Part shown: one piece after another, positions 1 to 9,239 of the stretch | Numbering within the stretch: the first letter of the stretch is position 1 | How the letters are laid out: each line of letters begins with the position of its first letter | Assembly (NCBI GenBank): GCA_947474595.1 | Contig: CANJIV010000009.1 | Location: 16,506-80,505, forward strand | Direction: 5' to 3' | From: Solirubrobacterales bacterium | GTDB taxonomy: Bacteria > Actinomycetota > Thermoleophilia > Solirubrobacterales > Solirubrobacteraceae | DNA length: 64,000 nt | Made by a program: the position numbers and the translations under genes | The notes under the pieces: model-generated | What the model saw: only the letters and a program-made list of their open reading frames with translations | What the model was told of the DNA's origin: nothing | Databases searched by the model: none

Positions 1-464
1 TACTGAGGTCCTAGTGAATCATCAGAGTAGTAGCGATAGCCGCCGCCAGGGATCGGTGAGTCATAGGCGATGTAGCGCGTCGATTGCTCTAAGTAGGCCC
101 CCAGGCGTGGACGCTGGAGCACCTTCGTGAGTACGTTAGAGACCCACTCGCAGGCGACATGGGCGCCGCCGAGTTGGGCTACGGAGTCGTCGCCGTAGCC
201 GACAAAGATCCGCTCATAGAGTTCGGCGGCGCGCGCGCCTTCGTCGCCCTCCCAACCCTCTGCTGTCTCGGGCAGGCTGTCGGCGAACTCGTCGAGAAAG
301 AGTCGTCGCAATGTCCCTTGATAGCGCGAATAACGGGCAAATAGCGCGCCCTTGACAGTCTCGGGCAGGTTCACCAAAGCAAAGACGGGGAGGTCGAGAT
401 TGGTGAAGTGCGGCGCTAAGCGCTCACGTTCGGCGGCGGTGAAGGTCTCGACAGGGTAGTCCAC
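1..464 (-). CDS. ThyX-like FAD-dependent thymidylate synthase, N-terminal part (cut by window start)
   Basis: Translating the minus strand from a GTG at 464 gives 154 residues with no stop, running off the window edge. The N-terminus reads VDYPVETFTAAERERLAPHF, followed by FALVNLPETVKGALFARYSR, LRRLFLDEF, YGDDSVAQLGG and LEQSTRYI. This is the pattern of the long (about 500 aa) ThyX-related proteins of Thermoleophilia and some Chloroflexi, in which two ThyX-like modules are joined. Family role: FAD/NADPH-dependent methylation of dUMP to dTMP. Whether this N-terminal module is catalytic cannot be judged from the part seen. The frame stays open upstream of 464 but runs into the start of the divergent gene at 527, so GTG 464 is preferred. 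Confidence 0.75.
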   Translation of the reverse strand, partial: MDYPVETFTAAERERLAPHFTNLDLPVFALVNLPETVKGALFARYSRYQGTLRRLFLDEFADSLPETAEGWEGDEGARAAELYERIFVGYGDDSVAQLGGAHVACEWVSNVLTKVLQRPRLGAYLEQSTRYIAYDSPIPGGGYRYYSDDSLGPQ

Positions 465-526
465 GGGATCGACGATCCTAGTCTGAGCACCCGACGACGT
501 GGCTAGTTCTGAGAGGATGTCGCCTA

Positions 527-1582
527 ATGACAGAGGCGATAGGCAATGGCGATCAGGCTGGCCCAGCGGGTATCGATGTCGAGGCCGTCACCAAATGGGT
601 CGAGCAAGAGGTCGCGGGAGTCGTAGGTCCACTCTGTTTTGACCGCGTCGGCGACGGTCGTTCGAACCTGACCTTTACCGTTACTGACGCCAACGATCGC
701 CGTCTTATCTTGCGTCGCCCGCCGCTAGGTGAGACCTTGGCCTCCGCCCACAACGTAGCCCGTGAACACCTTGTCGCGAGCGCCCTACACGCTGCCGGAC
801 TGCCTGTGCCTGCGTCGCTTGCCCTCTGCGAGGATCTCTCGGTCACCGGGGCGGCCTTCCTTGTGGCAGATTTTGTTGACGGTCAGGTGATTTCAACCGT
901 AGAGGCGGCTGAAAAGCTTGATAACGATGCGCGTGTCGCAGCCTCTCGGTCATTGGTATCAACGCTAGGCGATCTACACGCCCTAGATCTCGCCGAGGTT
1001 GGACTAGACACTCTGCGGCGCCCGGGCAGCATTGCCGAGCGCCAGCTGCGTCGCTGGCGGCGTCAGTGGGAGGACTCACGCACGCGCGATCTGCCTGCGA
1101 TCGACCGCGTAGCCGACCAGCTCCAGGCAGCGATGCCTGTTGAGCCTGAAGTCAGGCTTATCCACGGCGATTACCGTCTTGACAATACGATCATTGGCGA
1201 GACCGGCGGGGTGCGCGCGATGCTCGACTGGGAGTTGTGTTCGGTTGGCGACCCACTCGCTGACCTCGGCATTCTGTTGGCCTACTGGTCGGTGCCGGGC
1301 GAGGATACGAGCGTGCTGTTGCCACCGGTAACGGCGCTTCCTGGCTTCTTTAACCGTGAGCAGATCGCGCAGGAGTATGGACGCGTTACGGGCCGCGACC
1401 TCACCAACCTTCCCTTCTACGTCGCCCTAGCTCGCTGGCGCCTAGCGATCATCACCGAAGGCATCTACCGTCGCTGGCTCAACGATCCGGCCAACGGTGG
1501 TCCGGGCGCAGGTGCGTTGGGTGGAGCGGTCGCACAGCTGGCAGAGATGGCCGAAGAGGGTGTTGCGCAGCTAGCCGGCTGA
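527..1582 (+). CDS. APH-family phosphotransferase
   Basis: A 351-aa cytosolic protein of the aminoglycoside phosphotransferase/choline kinase fold. The nucleotide-binding strand GRSNLTF (about 44-50) is followed by the ATP lysine/arginine region LILRRPP (60-66), the Brenner catalytic motif LIHGDYRLDN (211-220; D215 and N220) and the metal-binding LDWE (233-236), then GDPLADLG. This is the subgroup resembling the kinase domain of ACAD10/ACAD11 and often annotated 'phosphotransferase family protein'; related actinobacterial genes tend to lie near acyl-CoA dehydrogenases, though none is here. Substrate unknown; antibiotic resistance is not implied. It ends 12 nt inside the convergent hydrolase gene and diverges from the ThyX-like gene. 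Confidence 0.85.
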   Translation: MTEAIGNGDQAGPAGIDVEAVTKWVEQEVAGVVGPLCFDRVGDGRSNLTFTVTDANDRRLILRRPPLGETLASAHNVAREHLVASALHAAGLPVPASLALCEDLSVTGAAFLVADFVDGQVISTVEAAEKLDNDARVAASRSLVSTLGDLHALDLAEVGLDTLRRPGSIAERQLRRWRRQWEDSRTRDLPAIDRVADQLQAAMPVEPEVRLIHGDYRLDNTIIGETGGVRAMLDWELCSVGDPLADLGILLAYWSVPGEDTSVLLPPVTALPGFFNREQIAQEYGRVTGRDLTNLPFYVALARWRLAIITEGIYRRWLNDPANGGPGAGALGGAVAQLAEMAEEGVAQLAG

Positions 1583-2608
1583 CGTCTCGGCGTCATCTTT
1601 AGCTGGAGTCAAGGTCGACCCCAAAGTCTCGCTGTGTGAGACGAACTCAACCAATGCGTCATTGAAGGCAAGCGGCCGTTCGATCATTGGAACGTGACCG
1701 GTGTCTTCCATAATTAACGTGGTTGAGCCGGCGATCAGTCGGTTGAACTCGTAGGCATCGCCGAGCGGGACGAGAAAGTCCTCTGATCCCTGCACGATCA
1801 GCGTTGGGCAGGAGATCTCGCAGAGCCGGTGCTTAAAGTCGTAGCTGAGTAGCGCCTCTAGCGCCGAGGCAAAGCCGGGCTTTCCCGACCCTTGGACCTG
1901 TTCGGCCAGTAGGTCCTTCTTGAGCCTAGTCGGGTGGCGCATGACCGAGCCTAGGGCGCCTTGAGTAAAGGCTGGGCGGCTAAAGATGCGCTTAGTGCGG
2001 TCGCCATCTGCTGGGATCGACGGCGTAATGAATCTTGCTAACACGGTGGTCAATCGGTCCATCCCGCTCGTGATCGAGATGCCGGCGGCATCGACGAGTA
2101 CGAGGCACTCGACTCGCTCGGGGTGACGGATTGCGACTTCCGCCGCGGTAAAGCCGCCCATCGAGTTGCCAACTAAAGCAACGGTCCCAAATCCCAAGAG
2201 ATCACACAGGAGATCAACCGTGGCGGCGAAGTTCGTGATTGAGATCGGCTTGATCGGCATCTGGGACGCGCCGAAGCCGGGCAGATCTAGCGCGATCACC
2301 CGTCGCTGTGCGGCTATGCGAGGGATGTTCTCGAGCCAGTTCTGCCAGCAGCCACCGAGGCCGTGGACGAATACCAACGGCACGGCGTCGCCACTGCCGA
2401 TGTCGACATAGTTGACCGTTCGCCCTGCAATCTCGGCTTGATGTTGGTGGGCTAGCCAATCGATCTCGCGCCAGTCGTTGGCGTCGCAGGCTCCGTAGCC
2501 GCTGTCGGTCTTGGCGGCCCGACGCCAACCTATTGGTCGCGAAGGAGAGGGAAAGACGTGCCTGAGCGGGCCGCGACGGTATCCCTGAGCATGATTCTCG
2601 CTGGCCAT
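1571..2608 (-). CDS. alpha/beta hydrolase
   Basis: About 345 aa. The oxyanion motif HGLGG lies near residue 82, the nucleophile elbow GNSMGG has Ser near 149, the acid Asp sits in QGSEDF near 257 and the catalytic His in DTGHVP near 285, so the triad looks intact. The N-terminal 45 residues are Arg/Pro rich and resemble no known signal. A TTG at 2614 is possible, but ATG 2608 gives the better start. It begins 29 nt below the end of nuoN on the same strand and may be the last cistron of the nuo transcript. Its fold is that of soluble esterases, haloperoxidases or C-C hydrolases; the substrate cannot be read from the sequence. Confidence 0.85.
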   Translation of the reverse strand: MASENHAQGYRRGPLRHVFPSPSRPIGWRRAAKTDSGYGACDANDWREIDWLAHQHQAEIAGRTVNYVDIGSGDAVPLVFVHGLGGCWQNWLENIPRIAAQRRVIALDLPGFGASQMPIKPISITNFAATVDLLCDLLGFGTVALVGNSMGGFTAAEVAIRHPERVECLVLVDAAGISITSGMDRLTTVLARFITPSIPADGDRTKRIFSRPAFTQGALGSVMRHPTRLKKDLLAEQVQGSGKPGFASALEALLSYDFKHRLCEISCPTLIVQGSEDFLVPLGDAYEFNRLIAGSTTLIMEDTGHVPMIERPLAFNDALVEFVSHSETLGSTLTPAKDDAETSAG

Positions 2609-2637
2609 GACCAAACCTAGGCTAGCTGGTCAACTGT

Positions 2638-4134
2638 TTAGAGCAGACCGATCGACTCGCCAGCGCCTCTGACGAGATCGTAGATCGGCGAGGGTATGAT
2701 TCCGAAGAAGATCGTTGCCGCACTGCAGATAATCGCCAAGCCGATGATCTCGGGTTGACCGTGCGGCCTGTCGGTCTCAGGCGAGTCGCCCCTACGGTCG
2801 GGCATCCACATCACTGCGACGATACGCAGGTAGTAGGCCAGTGAGATCGCCGAGCCGATCGCAATCAGCACGCCCAGCCAGGCGTAGTCGCCATCTACTG
2901 AAGCGCCGATTAAGTTCAGTTTTCCGATGAAGCCAGCGGTGGCGGGGATTCCGGCCAGCGAGAGCATCGCAATGGTCATCGGCACAGCCAGGATGGGTCG
3001 CTTGGAGCCGAGCCCAGCGAAGGCACTAAGGCTGTCGCCATGGGTTGTCTCACGCTCGCGTGCAACGACCACTGAGAAGGCCGCAAGGTTCATCACGACG
3101 TAGACGACTAGGTAGTAGAGAGTTGCCTCTAGGCCGGCGGCGCTGGAGACAACGATGCCAACGAGTAGGTAGCCGCCTTGGGCCACACTCGACCATGCGA
3201 GGATCCGCTTGACCGATGTCTGGGCGAGTGCTCCTACGTTCCCTACGACGATAGTGATCGCCGCCAGCGCCGCTAGCAGTGGCTGCCATGTCAGCGCCTC
3301 GTCGATTACGGCGACATCCATGAAGCGCAAGAAGATGCCAAAGGCTGCAGCCTTGGTGGCGACGGACATGAAGGAGGTAATTGGCGAAGGAGCACCCTCG
3401 TAGACATCGGGCGTCCACTGGTGGAAGGGGGCGATAGCAGCCTTAAAGCCAAGCCCCACAACCGCCATGCCAAGGCCGGTGAGCATCAGTGGGTTGCTGG
3501 CGATCGTTTCGCCCTTGCTACTCAGTGCCGCAGCGATGCCACTGAAGTCAGTCGAGCCGGTAGCGCCGTAAATAAATGAGAGACCAAAGAGGAGGGTCGC
3601 CGACCCAACCGATCCAATCACTAGGTACTTAAGGCCAGCTTCAAGGGACTTCTCGCGCTGCAACTCTGAGGCGCACAGTACATAGAGGGGGATCGAGAGC
3701 AGCTCTATTCCAACGAACAACGTAACAAGGTTTTGGGCTGCCACTAAGACGGCCATTCCCGCCAGCGACGCGAGCAGCAACGTGTAGTACTCACCCTGTC
3801 CGGCCTGAACGGTTGCCCGCTCGCGCAGCGACATAACGACCGTGACGAGGCCGGTGGCGACAAAGACGACGTTGAGAACAAGCGAGAGACGGTCTACGGC
3901 TAGCGCGCCGGAGATGATCGAGGTGTTCTCACCCCACTGCCAGATCGTCAGTCCGAGCGTAGCCAGGAGGGTTAAGACTGTGGCACCCGGGACGATCTGT
4001 TCGCGCACTCTGCGGCCAGGCAGCAGGCCGATCAGCAGGACGATCACAGCTCCGCAGATCAGCGCCACGATCGGGGAGAAAGCGGCCCAATCGATGTAAG
4101 GGGCTTTGATTGAGGTGGCGGCGGCGGCGATCAT
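2638..4134 (-). CDS. nuoN: NADH-quinone oxidoreductase subunit N
   Basis: 498 aa, about 14 transmembrane helices, an antiporter-like membrane subunit of respiratory complex I that carries one proton channel. The key channel glutamate is present as E144 in LFVGIELLSIPLY. The central lysine region (FKAAIAPFHQWTPDVYEGAP) and the later SVAQGGYLLVG stretch are intact. It starts with ATG overlapping the nuoM stop as ATGA and is the last nuo gene. Length is normal for bacterial NuoN. Confidence 0.96.
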   Translation of the reverse strand: MIAAAATSIKAPYIDWAAFSPIVALICGAVIVLLIGLLPGRRVREQIVPGATVLTLLATLGLTIWQWGENTSIISGALAVDRLSLVLNVVFVATGLVTVVMSLRERATVQAGQGEYYTLLLASLAGMAVLVAAQNLVTLFVGIELLSIPLYVLCASELQREKSLEAGLKYLVIGSVGSATLLFGLSFIYGATGSTDFSGIAAALSSKGETIASNPLMLTGLGMAVVGLGFKAAIAPFHQWTPDVYEGAPSPITSFMSVATKAAAFGIFLRFMDVAVIDEALTWQPLLAALAAITIVVGNVGALAQTSVKRILAWSSVAQGGYLLVGIVVSSAAGLEATLYYLVVYVVMNLAAFSVVVARERETTHGDSLSAFAGLGSKRPILAVPMTIAMLSLAGIPATAGFIGKLNLIGASVDGDYAWLGVLIAIGSAISLAYYLRIVAVMWMPDRRGDSPETDRPHGQPEIIGLAIICSAATIFFGIIPSPIYDLVRGAGESIGLL

Positions 4135-5648
4135 GGTGTGACCTGTGAAATCTTCTGTGTTGACGCTCGTTGGTCTAGCGGATCTAGCGCGAGGCGGGCC
4201 TTAGCCACAGACCGAGCAGCTGGACCTTGGGCAGCCTTTAGGGGCGCTTGTGGGTAGATCGCCAGAGCCAAGATCACCAATACCAGCGGCACAAGCACCA
4301 GCGCGTCCTGGAGCCCAATCTCGCGCGGTGTGGCCTGCGCGCCAACACGGTTGTGCATCGTAGATATATAGGCCCGCAGCGCATAGACGGCGGCCATTGC
4401 AACTCCGCTGAAGGCGATGATCGCGATCACGGTCTTGGATTCAAAGACGCCCAGCAAGATGTAGAACTCTCCGATGAAGTTAGAGGAGCCTGGCATCGCC
4501 AACGTGGCGAGCGAGACGATCAGGAACAGCGCGGCCAGCAGCGGCGCACGGAAGGCGAGCCCACCCATCTCGCGGATGTCCTCAGAGCCACGTGAGCGGG
4601 CTGCTAAGAGGGCGATGATGAGGAAGACGGGGACTGTGATTACGGCGTGGTTGACCATCTGCAGTAGCGCGCCCTCGGCGCCGCGTGGGCTTAGGGCAAA
4701 GATCCCTAAGACGATGAATCCAAGTTGCGCCACGGATGAGAAGCCAAAGATCAACCGCAGGTTGGTCTGGGTGAACGCCATCACCGATCCGTAGATGATC
4801 GAAGCCAAGGCGATCAGTAAGAGCAACTCCTGGAAGTGCGCGGCGCCATCGGGGAAGAGGGGGATCACGATCCGCAGGAACCCGTAGGCAGCGACCTTGG
4901 AGAGGATCCCTGAGAAGACCGCTAGGGCCGGCAGCGGCATCGTGCGGTAGGCGTCTGGCATCCAGCCGTGCAGCGGGAATAGCGGCATCTTGACGAGGAA
5001 CGCTGCGGCGAAGCCAAGGAAGATCCACTCTTGGGTTCCAGTCGAGAGTCCAGCCTGCTGGAGTCCAGAGATCGCGAAGGTCAGCGGCTGGCCCCCCTCG
5101 GCGGCAATAACACCCGTGGCGACGGCGGCAACGAGCATCAGTAGTGAGCCGATCAAGGTATAGATGACCATCTTGGTGGTCGCTTGAACTCGGCCTTCGC
5201 CACCCCACATACCAGTGATGAAGTAGAAGGGAATGAGCATCAGGTCAAAGAAGACGACGAAGAGGATTAGGTCTTGGGCGCAGAAGGCACCAAGCACCGC
5301 GCTCTCGGCCACGGCGAAGAAGAAAAAGAAGAGATTTGGCCGCTCCCACTCGCGGAAGCTTGCGAACAGGATTGCCGCGAAGAAGAGCATCGCCGTCGTC
5401 GTCAGCAGCCAGACGTTGAGGCCGTCGATGCCGAGCTTGTAGTGGATGCCAAGGGCTGAGATCCAGTTCTGGTCGGTGACGTTTTGAAGGCCCGGTGCCG
5501 AGTTGTCAAAGCCCACCAGCAGGATTACGGCCAAAACAAGTGTGGCTAGGGCCCCGACCACGGCGAGGCGCCCTGCGACAGCGCGTGGGGCCAGCAGCGA
5601 GAGCGCGCCAGCGACCGCTGGGAGCCAGATGATGATTGACAGTGACAC
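4131..5648 (-). CDS. nuoM: NADH-quinone oxidoreductase subunit M
   Basis: 505 aa, about 14 transmembrane helices, antiporter-like proton-channel subunit of complex I. Typical stretches include FAAAFLVKMPLFPLHGWMPD and SSVAQLGFIVLGIFAL. At the position of the conserved helix-5 glutamate (E144 in E. coli NuoM) this protein has Asp135, in VVFFDLMLIPFYF, a conservative change. The C-terminal tail beyond the last helix (about 45 residues, LDPLDQRAST) is hydrophilic. Start ATG lies 2 nt after the nuoL stop, and the stop overlaps the nuoN start by 4 nt, implying translational coupling. Confidence 0.96.
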   Translation of the reverse strand: MSLSIIIWLPAVAGALSLLAPRAVAGRLAVVGALATLVLAVILLVGFDNSAPGLQNVTDQNWISALGIHYKLGIDGLNVWLLTTTAMLFFAAILFASFREWERPNLFFFFFAVAESAVLGAFCAQDLILFVVFFDLMLIPFYFITGMWGGEGRVQATTKMVIYTLIGSLLMLVAAVATGVIAAEGGQPLTFAISGLQQAGLSTGTQEWIFLGFAAAFLVKMPLFPLHGWMPDAYRTMPLPALAVFSGILSKVAAYGFLRIVIPLFPDGAAHFQELLLLIALASIIYGSVMAFTQTNLRLIFGFSSVAQLGFIVLGIFALSPRGAEGALLQMVNHAVITVPVFLIIALLAARSRGSEDIREMGGLAFRAPLLAALFLIVSLATLAMPGSSNFIGEFYILLGVFESKTVIAIIAFSGVAMAAVYALRAYISTMHNRVGAQATPREIGLQDALVLVPLVLVILALAIYPQAPLKAAQGPAARSVAKARLALDPLDQRASTQKISQVTP

Positions 5649-5650
5649 CG

Positions 5651-7693
5651 CTATGCGCTCTCAATCAGGAAGTAAAGGGCGACGCCGATCAGTCCAAGAA
5701 CAATCAGGCTGGCGTAGGCGCGCATGTAGCCGCTCTGGCCTGAGCGGACAACCGACGAACCGGCGCGCACGATGCCGGTCGCGCCGCCAACCATCGCGCC
5801 GTCGATGACGATGCGCTCAAAGGTGTTCTTAGCAAAGCGTCCGACGGCCGCCATCGGGGCGATGATGACGGCGTGGTTTAACTCGTCGAAGTACCACTTA
5901 TTGACAAAGAGCTTGTGGATCCACGGTAGGCGAGCTTGGATAGCGGCGGAGCTGCCGGGCCTGCGCACCCAGATCCAGTAGGCGGCTATGAGGCTTACGA
6001 TCGCGATCACCGAGGAGAGAATCAGGCCAAAGGCCTCGAGGCCGCTGTCTTCGGGCATGTAGGCGACCGTCGAGTCGGCAAAGGTCGGGTGGAGGAAGTC
6101 GCTGATCACATTGGTGATCCCGAATGGCAGCTGAATGACGCCAGCGAAGACCGCCAAGATGGCCAGTGGAATCATCGCGTAGCGCATCTGCCAGGTCTTC
6201 TCCGCGTACCTGTGCTCGTGACCAGGAAAGCCGACCTCTGGGTCTTCGACCTCTTGAGTTGAGGGGTCATCTTCGTTGCCGGTATGGGGGTTAGTGTGCT
6301 GGGCCGGGTGGTAGGCGTCTCCGGTCTCCATCACAACAACGGCCTCCTTGCAGGGCTGGCCCCAGAAGGCGCGGAAGATCATTCGCCAGGTATAGAAGAC
6401 GGTAAATGCCGCGCCGACGTAACCGGCGACGTAGAGCGCCCAGTACCAGCCTCCGCGCGCACCGACCTCATAGAGGAGGGTGTCCTTTGAGAAGAATCCC
6501 GAAAAGAGTGGGAAGGCCGAGAGTGCGAAGCCGCCTGCGAGGAAGCAGGCGAAGGTGAACGGCATCGCCTTGCGGAATCCCTTCATGTTATTGAGCGACT
6601 GATTACCGCCCATCGCCGAAATGATCGAACCTGCTGCCATAAAGAGCAGAGCCTTAAAGAAGGCGTGTGACATCAGGTGGAAGAAGCCGCCGACGTAGGC
6701 CGCAGCGCTGACGCCCATGATCATGTAGCCGATCTGGGACATCGTTGAGTAGGCGATAACCCGCTTTAGGTCGGTCATCACAAGTCCGATACTTCCTGCG
6801 ACGAGCAGCGTTATCGCTCCGATGATCGCGCCAACTGCAGCCGCCGTTGGCGCCCACTCAAAGAGCGGGTGGAGGCGTCCGATCAGGTAGACCCCGGCCG
6901 TGACCATGGTGGCAGCGTGGATCAGCGAGCTGACGGGCGTTGGGCCCTCCATCGCATCTGGCAGCCATGTGTGGAACGGGATCTGTGCCGACTTAGCGAA
7001 GGCCCCAACGAGGATCAACAGCATCGCTGCGACCAGCTCTGGAGCGTCCTTATCGAAGGCGACATGGATATTTGAGAAGAGCTGTCCGTAGTCGAGCACA
7101 CCCATCGTGCGGAAGAGGAAAAGGGTCCCGAGAACGAGACCGATGTCGCCGATCACGTTGATCACAAAAGCCTTGATGCCGGCCGCCGTAGCAGTCTCGC
7201 GGCGATACCAGTAAGAGACCAACATGTAGGAGGCCGCGCCTACAAAGGCCCAACCGACGATCAGCAGAATTAGGTTGCCGGCGAGCACTAGTAGCAGCAT
7301 CGAGAAGACGAAGAAGTTGAGGTAGGCGAAGTAGCGAACGTAGCCCTTGTCGGTCTGCATGTAGCCGGCCGAGTAGAGGTGGATCAGGGTTGAGACTCCG
7401 GTCACGATCAAGATCATGAAGGTCGACAACGGGTCGATATAGAGCCCGACTTCAATCTTGACGCCACCAACGTTTGCGAGGTCCCAAAGCGAGGTCGTCT
7501 CGAGGCGAGCGTTAGATGGAAGCTGTTGCAACTTGATCAGCGTGACCACAGCAAAGGCGAAGGCCAATGCGATCGCCAGCGTCCCGATAGTTCCCGCTAG
7601 GCGCGGAGATAGCTTCTTGCCAAGCAGCGCAATCGAGAGCATTCCCACGAGTGGGCAGGCAAGAACAAGCCATGCGGAGGTTGCCAGGGTCAT
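5651..7693 (-). CDS. nuoL: NADH-quinone oxidoreductase subunit L
   Basis: 680 aa from ATG 7693, which overlaps the nuoK stop as ATGA; a longer frame upstream is ignored for that reason. This distal antiporter-like subunit has about 16 helices, ending with the amphipathic lateral helix region and a final helix (LIVLGLIGVALYFLIE). Quinone oxidoreductase signature PFHTWLPDAMEGPTPVSSLI is present. A hydrophilic insert of about 55 residues (near 450-505, with AYHPAQHTNP and EDDPSTQEVEDPE) interrupts the C-terminal half. Position 149, where other NuoL proteins carry the helix-5 channel glutamate, is Ala (GWAFVGAASYML). Confidence 0.95.
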   Translation of the reverse strand: MTLATSAWLVLACPLVGMLSIALLGKKLSPRLAGTIGTLAIALAFAFAVVTLIKLQQLPSNARLETTSLWDLANVGGVKIEVGLYIDPLSTFMILIVTGVSTLIHLYSAGYMQTDKGYVRYFAYLNFFVFSMLLLVLAGNLILLIVGWAFVGAASYMLVSYWYRRETATAAGIKAFVINVIGDIGLVLGTLFLFRTMGVLDYGQLFSNIHVAFDKDAPELVAAMLLILVGAFAKSAQIPFHTWLPDAMEGPTPVSSLIHAATMVTAGVYLIGRLHPLFEWAPTAAAVGAIIGAITLLVAGSIGLVMTDLKRVIAYSTMSQIGYMIMGVSAAAYVGGFFHLMSHAFFKALLFMAAGSIISAMGGNQSLNNMKGFRKAMPFTFACFLAGGFALSAFPLFSGFFSKDTLLYEVGARGGWYWALYVAGYVGAAFTVFYTWRMIFRAFWGQPCKEAVVVMETGDAYHPAQHTNPHTGNEDDPSTQEVEDPEVGFPGHEHRYAEKTWQMRYAMIPLAILAVFAGVIQLPFGITNVISDFLHPTFADSTVAYMPEDSGLEAFGLILSSVIAIVSLIAAYWIWVRRPGSSAAIQARLPWIHKLFVNKWYFDELNHAVIIAPMAAVGRFAKNTFERIVIDGAMVGGATGIVRAGSSVVRSGQSGYMRAYASLIVLGLIGVALYFLIESA

Positions 7694-7989
7694 CCTTGAA
7701 GCTCCCGCAGTTCGTCGGCATCGATCGGTAGCCGGCGTCGGTGCAGGGCGACAATCACGCCGAGGCCGACCGTAACCTCGCAAGCAGCCACGACCATCAC
7801 GATGATCGCGAAGATCTGACCGTCGCCGTTACCCCACATCCGCGAGAAGGCGATCAAAGAGAGGTTCGCCCCGTTAAGCATCAACTCAAGGCAGAGCAAG
7901 ATCACCAATGGGTTGCGCTTGAGCATCACGCCCGCGGCGCCGATGCAAAAGACGGTAGCTGAGACAGCGAGGTACCAGTTGATCGACAT
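7690..7989 (-). CDS. nuoK: NADH-quinone oxidoreductase subunit K
   Basis: 99 aa with three transmembrane helices, the MrpC-like membrane subunit of complex I. The two functionally important membrane glutamates are present: E35 in LLCLELMLNGANL and E71 in VAACEVTVGLG. Its first codon overlaps the nuoJ stop by 1 nt and its stop overlaps nuoL by 4 nt. Length is exactly typical. Confidence 0.96.
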   Translation of the reverse strand: MSINWYLAVSATVFCIGAAGVMLKRNPLVILLCLELMLNGANLSLIAFSRMWGNGDGQIFAIIVMVVAACEVTVGLGVIVALHRRRLPIDADELRELQG

Positions 7990-8645
7990 CAGCCGAGATC
8001 CCGCCCGGTTGATGTGCTGTCGTCGCTGGCGCTAGCTGTGCTCTTCCTGAAGAAGCCCCCGCCGGCGCTCTCAGCCATCGTGCCGGTGCCAGCAGGACGA
8101 AGGAGACCTAGCGGCGCGGGAACTTCTGGCTCGTCGAGCCCACGGCGGCGGCGAGCGAGCATTACGGCCCCTACGGCTGCGATCAAGAGCAGGAATGAAG
8201 CGACTTCGAAGGGCAGGAGGAACTTCGTCAGCAGCAACTCGCCGATCTGCTCGGGCTCGCCGTAATTGGCTGCAAGTTTGGGCCCCTCGCTAGAGATCGC
8301 GCTGAGGCCAGTGCCCAGAGTGGCAATCATCAGCTCGACGAAGAGGCAGAAGGCAAATAGTGGAGCGGCAATCCGCAGGCTCGGGCTATTAACGGCACGG
8401 ATTGGCAGATTCTGACCACCAACGTAGGAGACGACAAAGACGTAGAGCACCATTACAGCGCCGGCGTAGACGACTACCTGTACGGCTGCAACAAACTGAG
8501 CTTCAAGCAGCAGGAAGAGAAGCGCCAGCGAGAGCAGGTGGGCGACGAGGCTCAGCACGCTGTAAAACGGGTTCTCAAGCACAACCACGCCGACGGCGCC
8601 CGCGATCGCTCCGATTGCAGCGATGAAGAAGAGGATCTCAACCAC
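7989..8645 (-). CDS. nuoJ: NADH-quinone oxidoreductase subunit J
   Basis: 218 aa with five predicted helices. The conserved third helix region VQVVVYAGAVMVLYVFVV carries the pi-bulge tyrosine/glycine area of NuoJ. After the last helix (VASFLLLIAAVGAVMLARRR) comes a hydrophilic 60-residue tail rich in Gly/Ser/Thr that is longer than in E. coli NuoJ. It sits 42 nt after nuoI, one of the larger gaps in the operon, and overlaps nuoK by one base. Confidence 0.95.
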   Translation of the reverse strand: MVEILFFIAAIGAIAGAVGVVVLENPFYSVLSLVAHLLSLALLFLLLEAQFVAAVQVVVYAGAVMVLYVFVVSYVGGQNLPIRAVNSPSLRIAAPLFAFCLFVELMIATLGTGLSAISSEGPKLAANYGEPEQIGELLLTKFLLPFEVASFLLLIAAVGAVMLARRRRGLDEPEVPAPLGLLRPAGTGTMAESAGGGFFRKSTASASDDSTSTGRDLG

Positions 8646-8687
8646 AAAGGCCTCGATTTATCTGGAGCCGTCGCAAAGACATCGCTG

Positions 8688-9224
8688 CTACTCGCCCTCG
8701 TTACGCAGCGGAGTGCGGTCGATTGGCTCGGCCAGCAGCATCTCTTTGGTGAAGATCAGGTCACTGCGGTTGTAGTCAGACATCTCGTAGTCATGGCCCA
8801 TCGTGATCGCGTCAAACGGGCAAGCGATCTCGCAGTAGCCACAGAAGATGCAGCGAGAGAGATTGATCTCATATACGGCGGCGTAGCGCTCTCCTGCTGA
8901 AACGCGATTCTCCGGATCGTTTTCGGATGCAACCACGCGAATACAGTCCGACGGGCAGGCGGCCGCGCAGAGCGAGCAGCCAACGCACTTCTCCAGCCCA
9001 GTGTCCTCGAAGCGGTGGAGTTTGTGGCGGCCCCGGAAGCGTGGGTAGACGGGGACCTTCTCCTCGGGATATTGGATCGTGTTTGTTCCCTCGATCACTC
9101 GAGCAAAGGTCGTCTTGAGTCCGCGAAGGGTCTCGCCGAATGAGCGGTAGGCGCCGCCGGCCCCACCAGGCTCTGGGCCGCGTTGTACGGCGATTACGTC
9201 TTCGCCAGGGTTCCAAGGTGTCAT
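8688..9224 (-). CDS. nuoI: NADH-quinone oxidoreductase subunit I (2x 4Fe-4S)
   Basis: 178 aa, the peripheral-arm subunit that carries clusters N6a and N6b and passes electrons toward NuoB. Two full ferredoxin motifs are seen: CVGCSLCAAACPSDC starting at residue 80 and CIFCGYCEIACP starting at 125. The N-terminal amphipathic segment GETLRGLKTTFARVIEG anchors it to the membrane arm. It starts 15 nt after nuoH. Confidence 0.96.
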   Translation of the reverse strand: MTPWNPGEDVIAVQRGPEPGGAGGAYRSFGETLRGLKTTFARVIEGTNTIQYPEEKVPVYPRFRGRHKLHRFEDTGLEKCVGCSLCAAACPSDCIRVVASENDPENRVSAGERYAAVYEINLSRCIFCGYCEIACPFDAITMGHDYEMSDYNRSDLIFTKEMLLAEPIDRTPLRNEGE

Positions 9225-9239
9225 TGAAGTTCAGCCATT

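Noticed and set aside
159..344. Plus-strand open frame at the window start
   Set aside because: It is antisense to the ThyX-like reading frame, which has clear family motifs.
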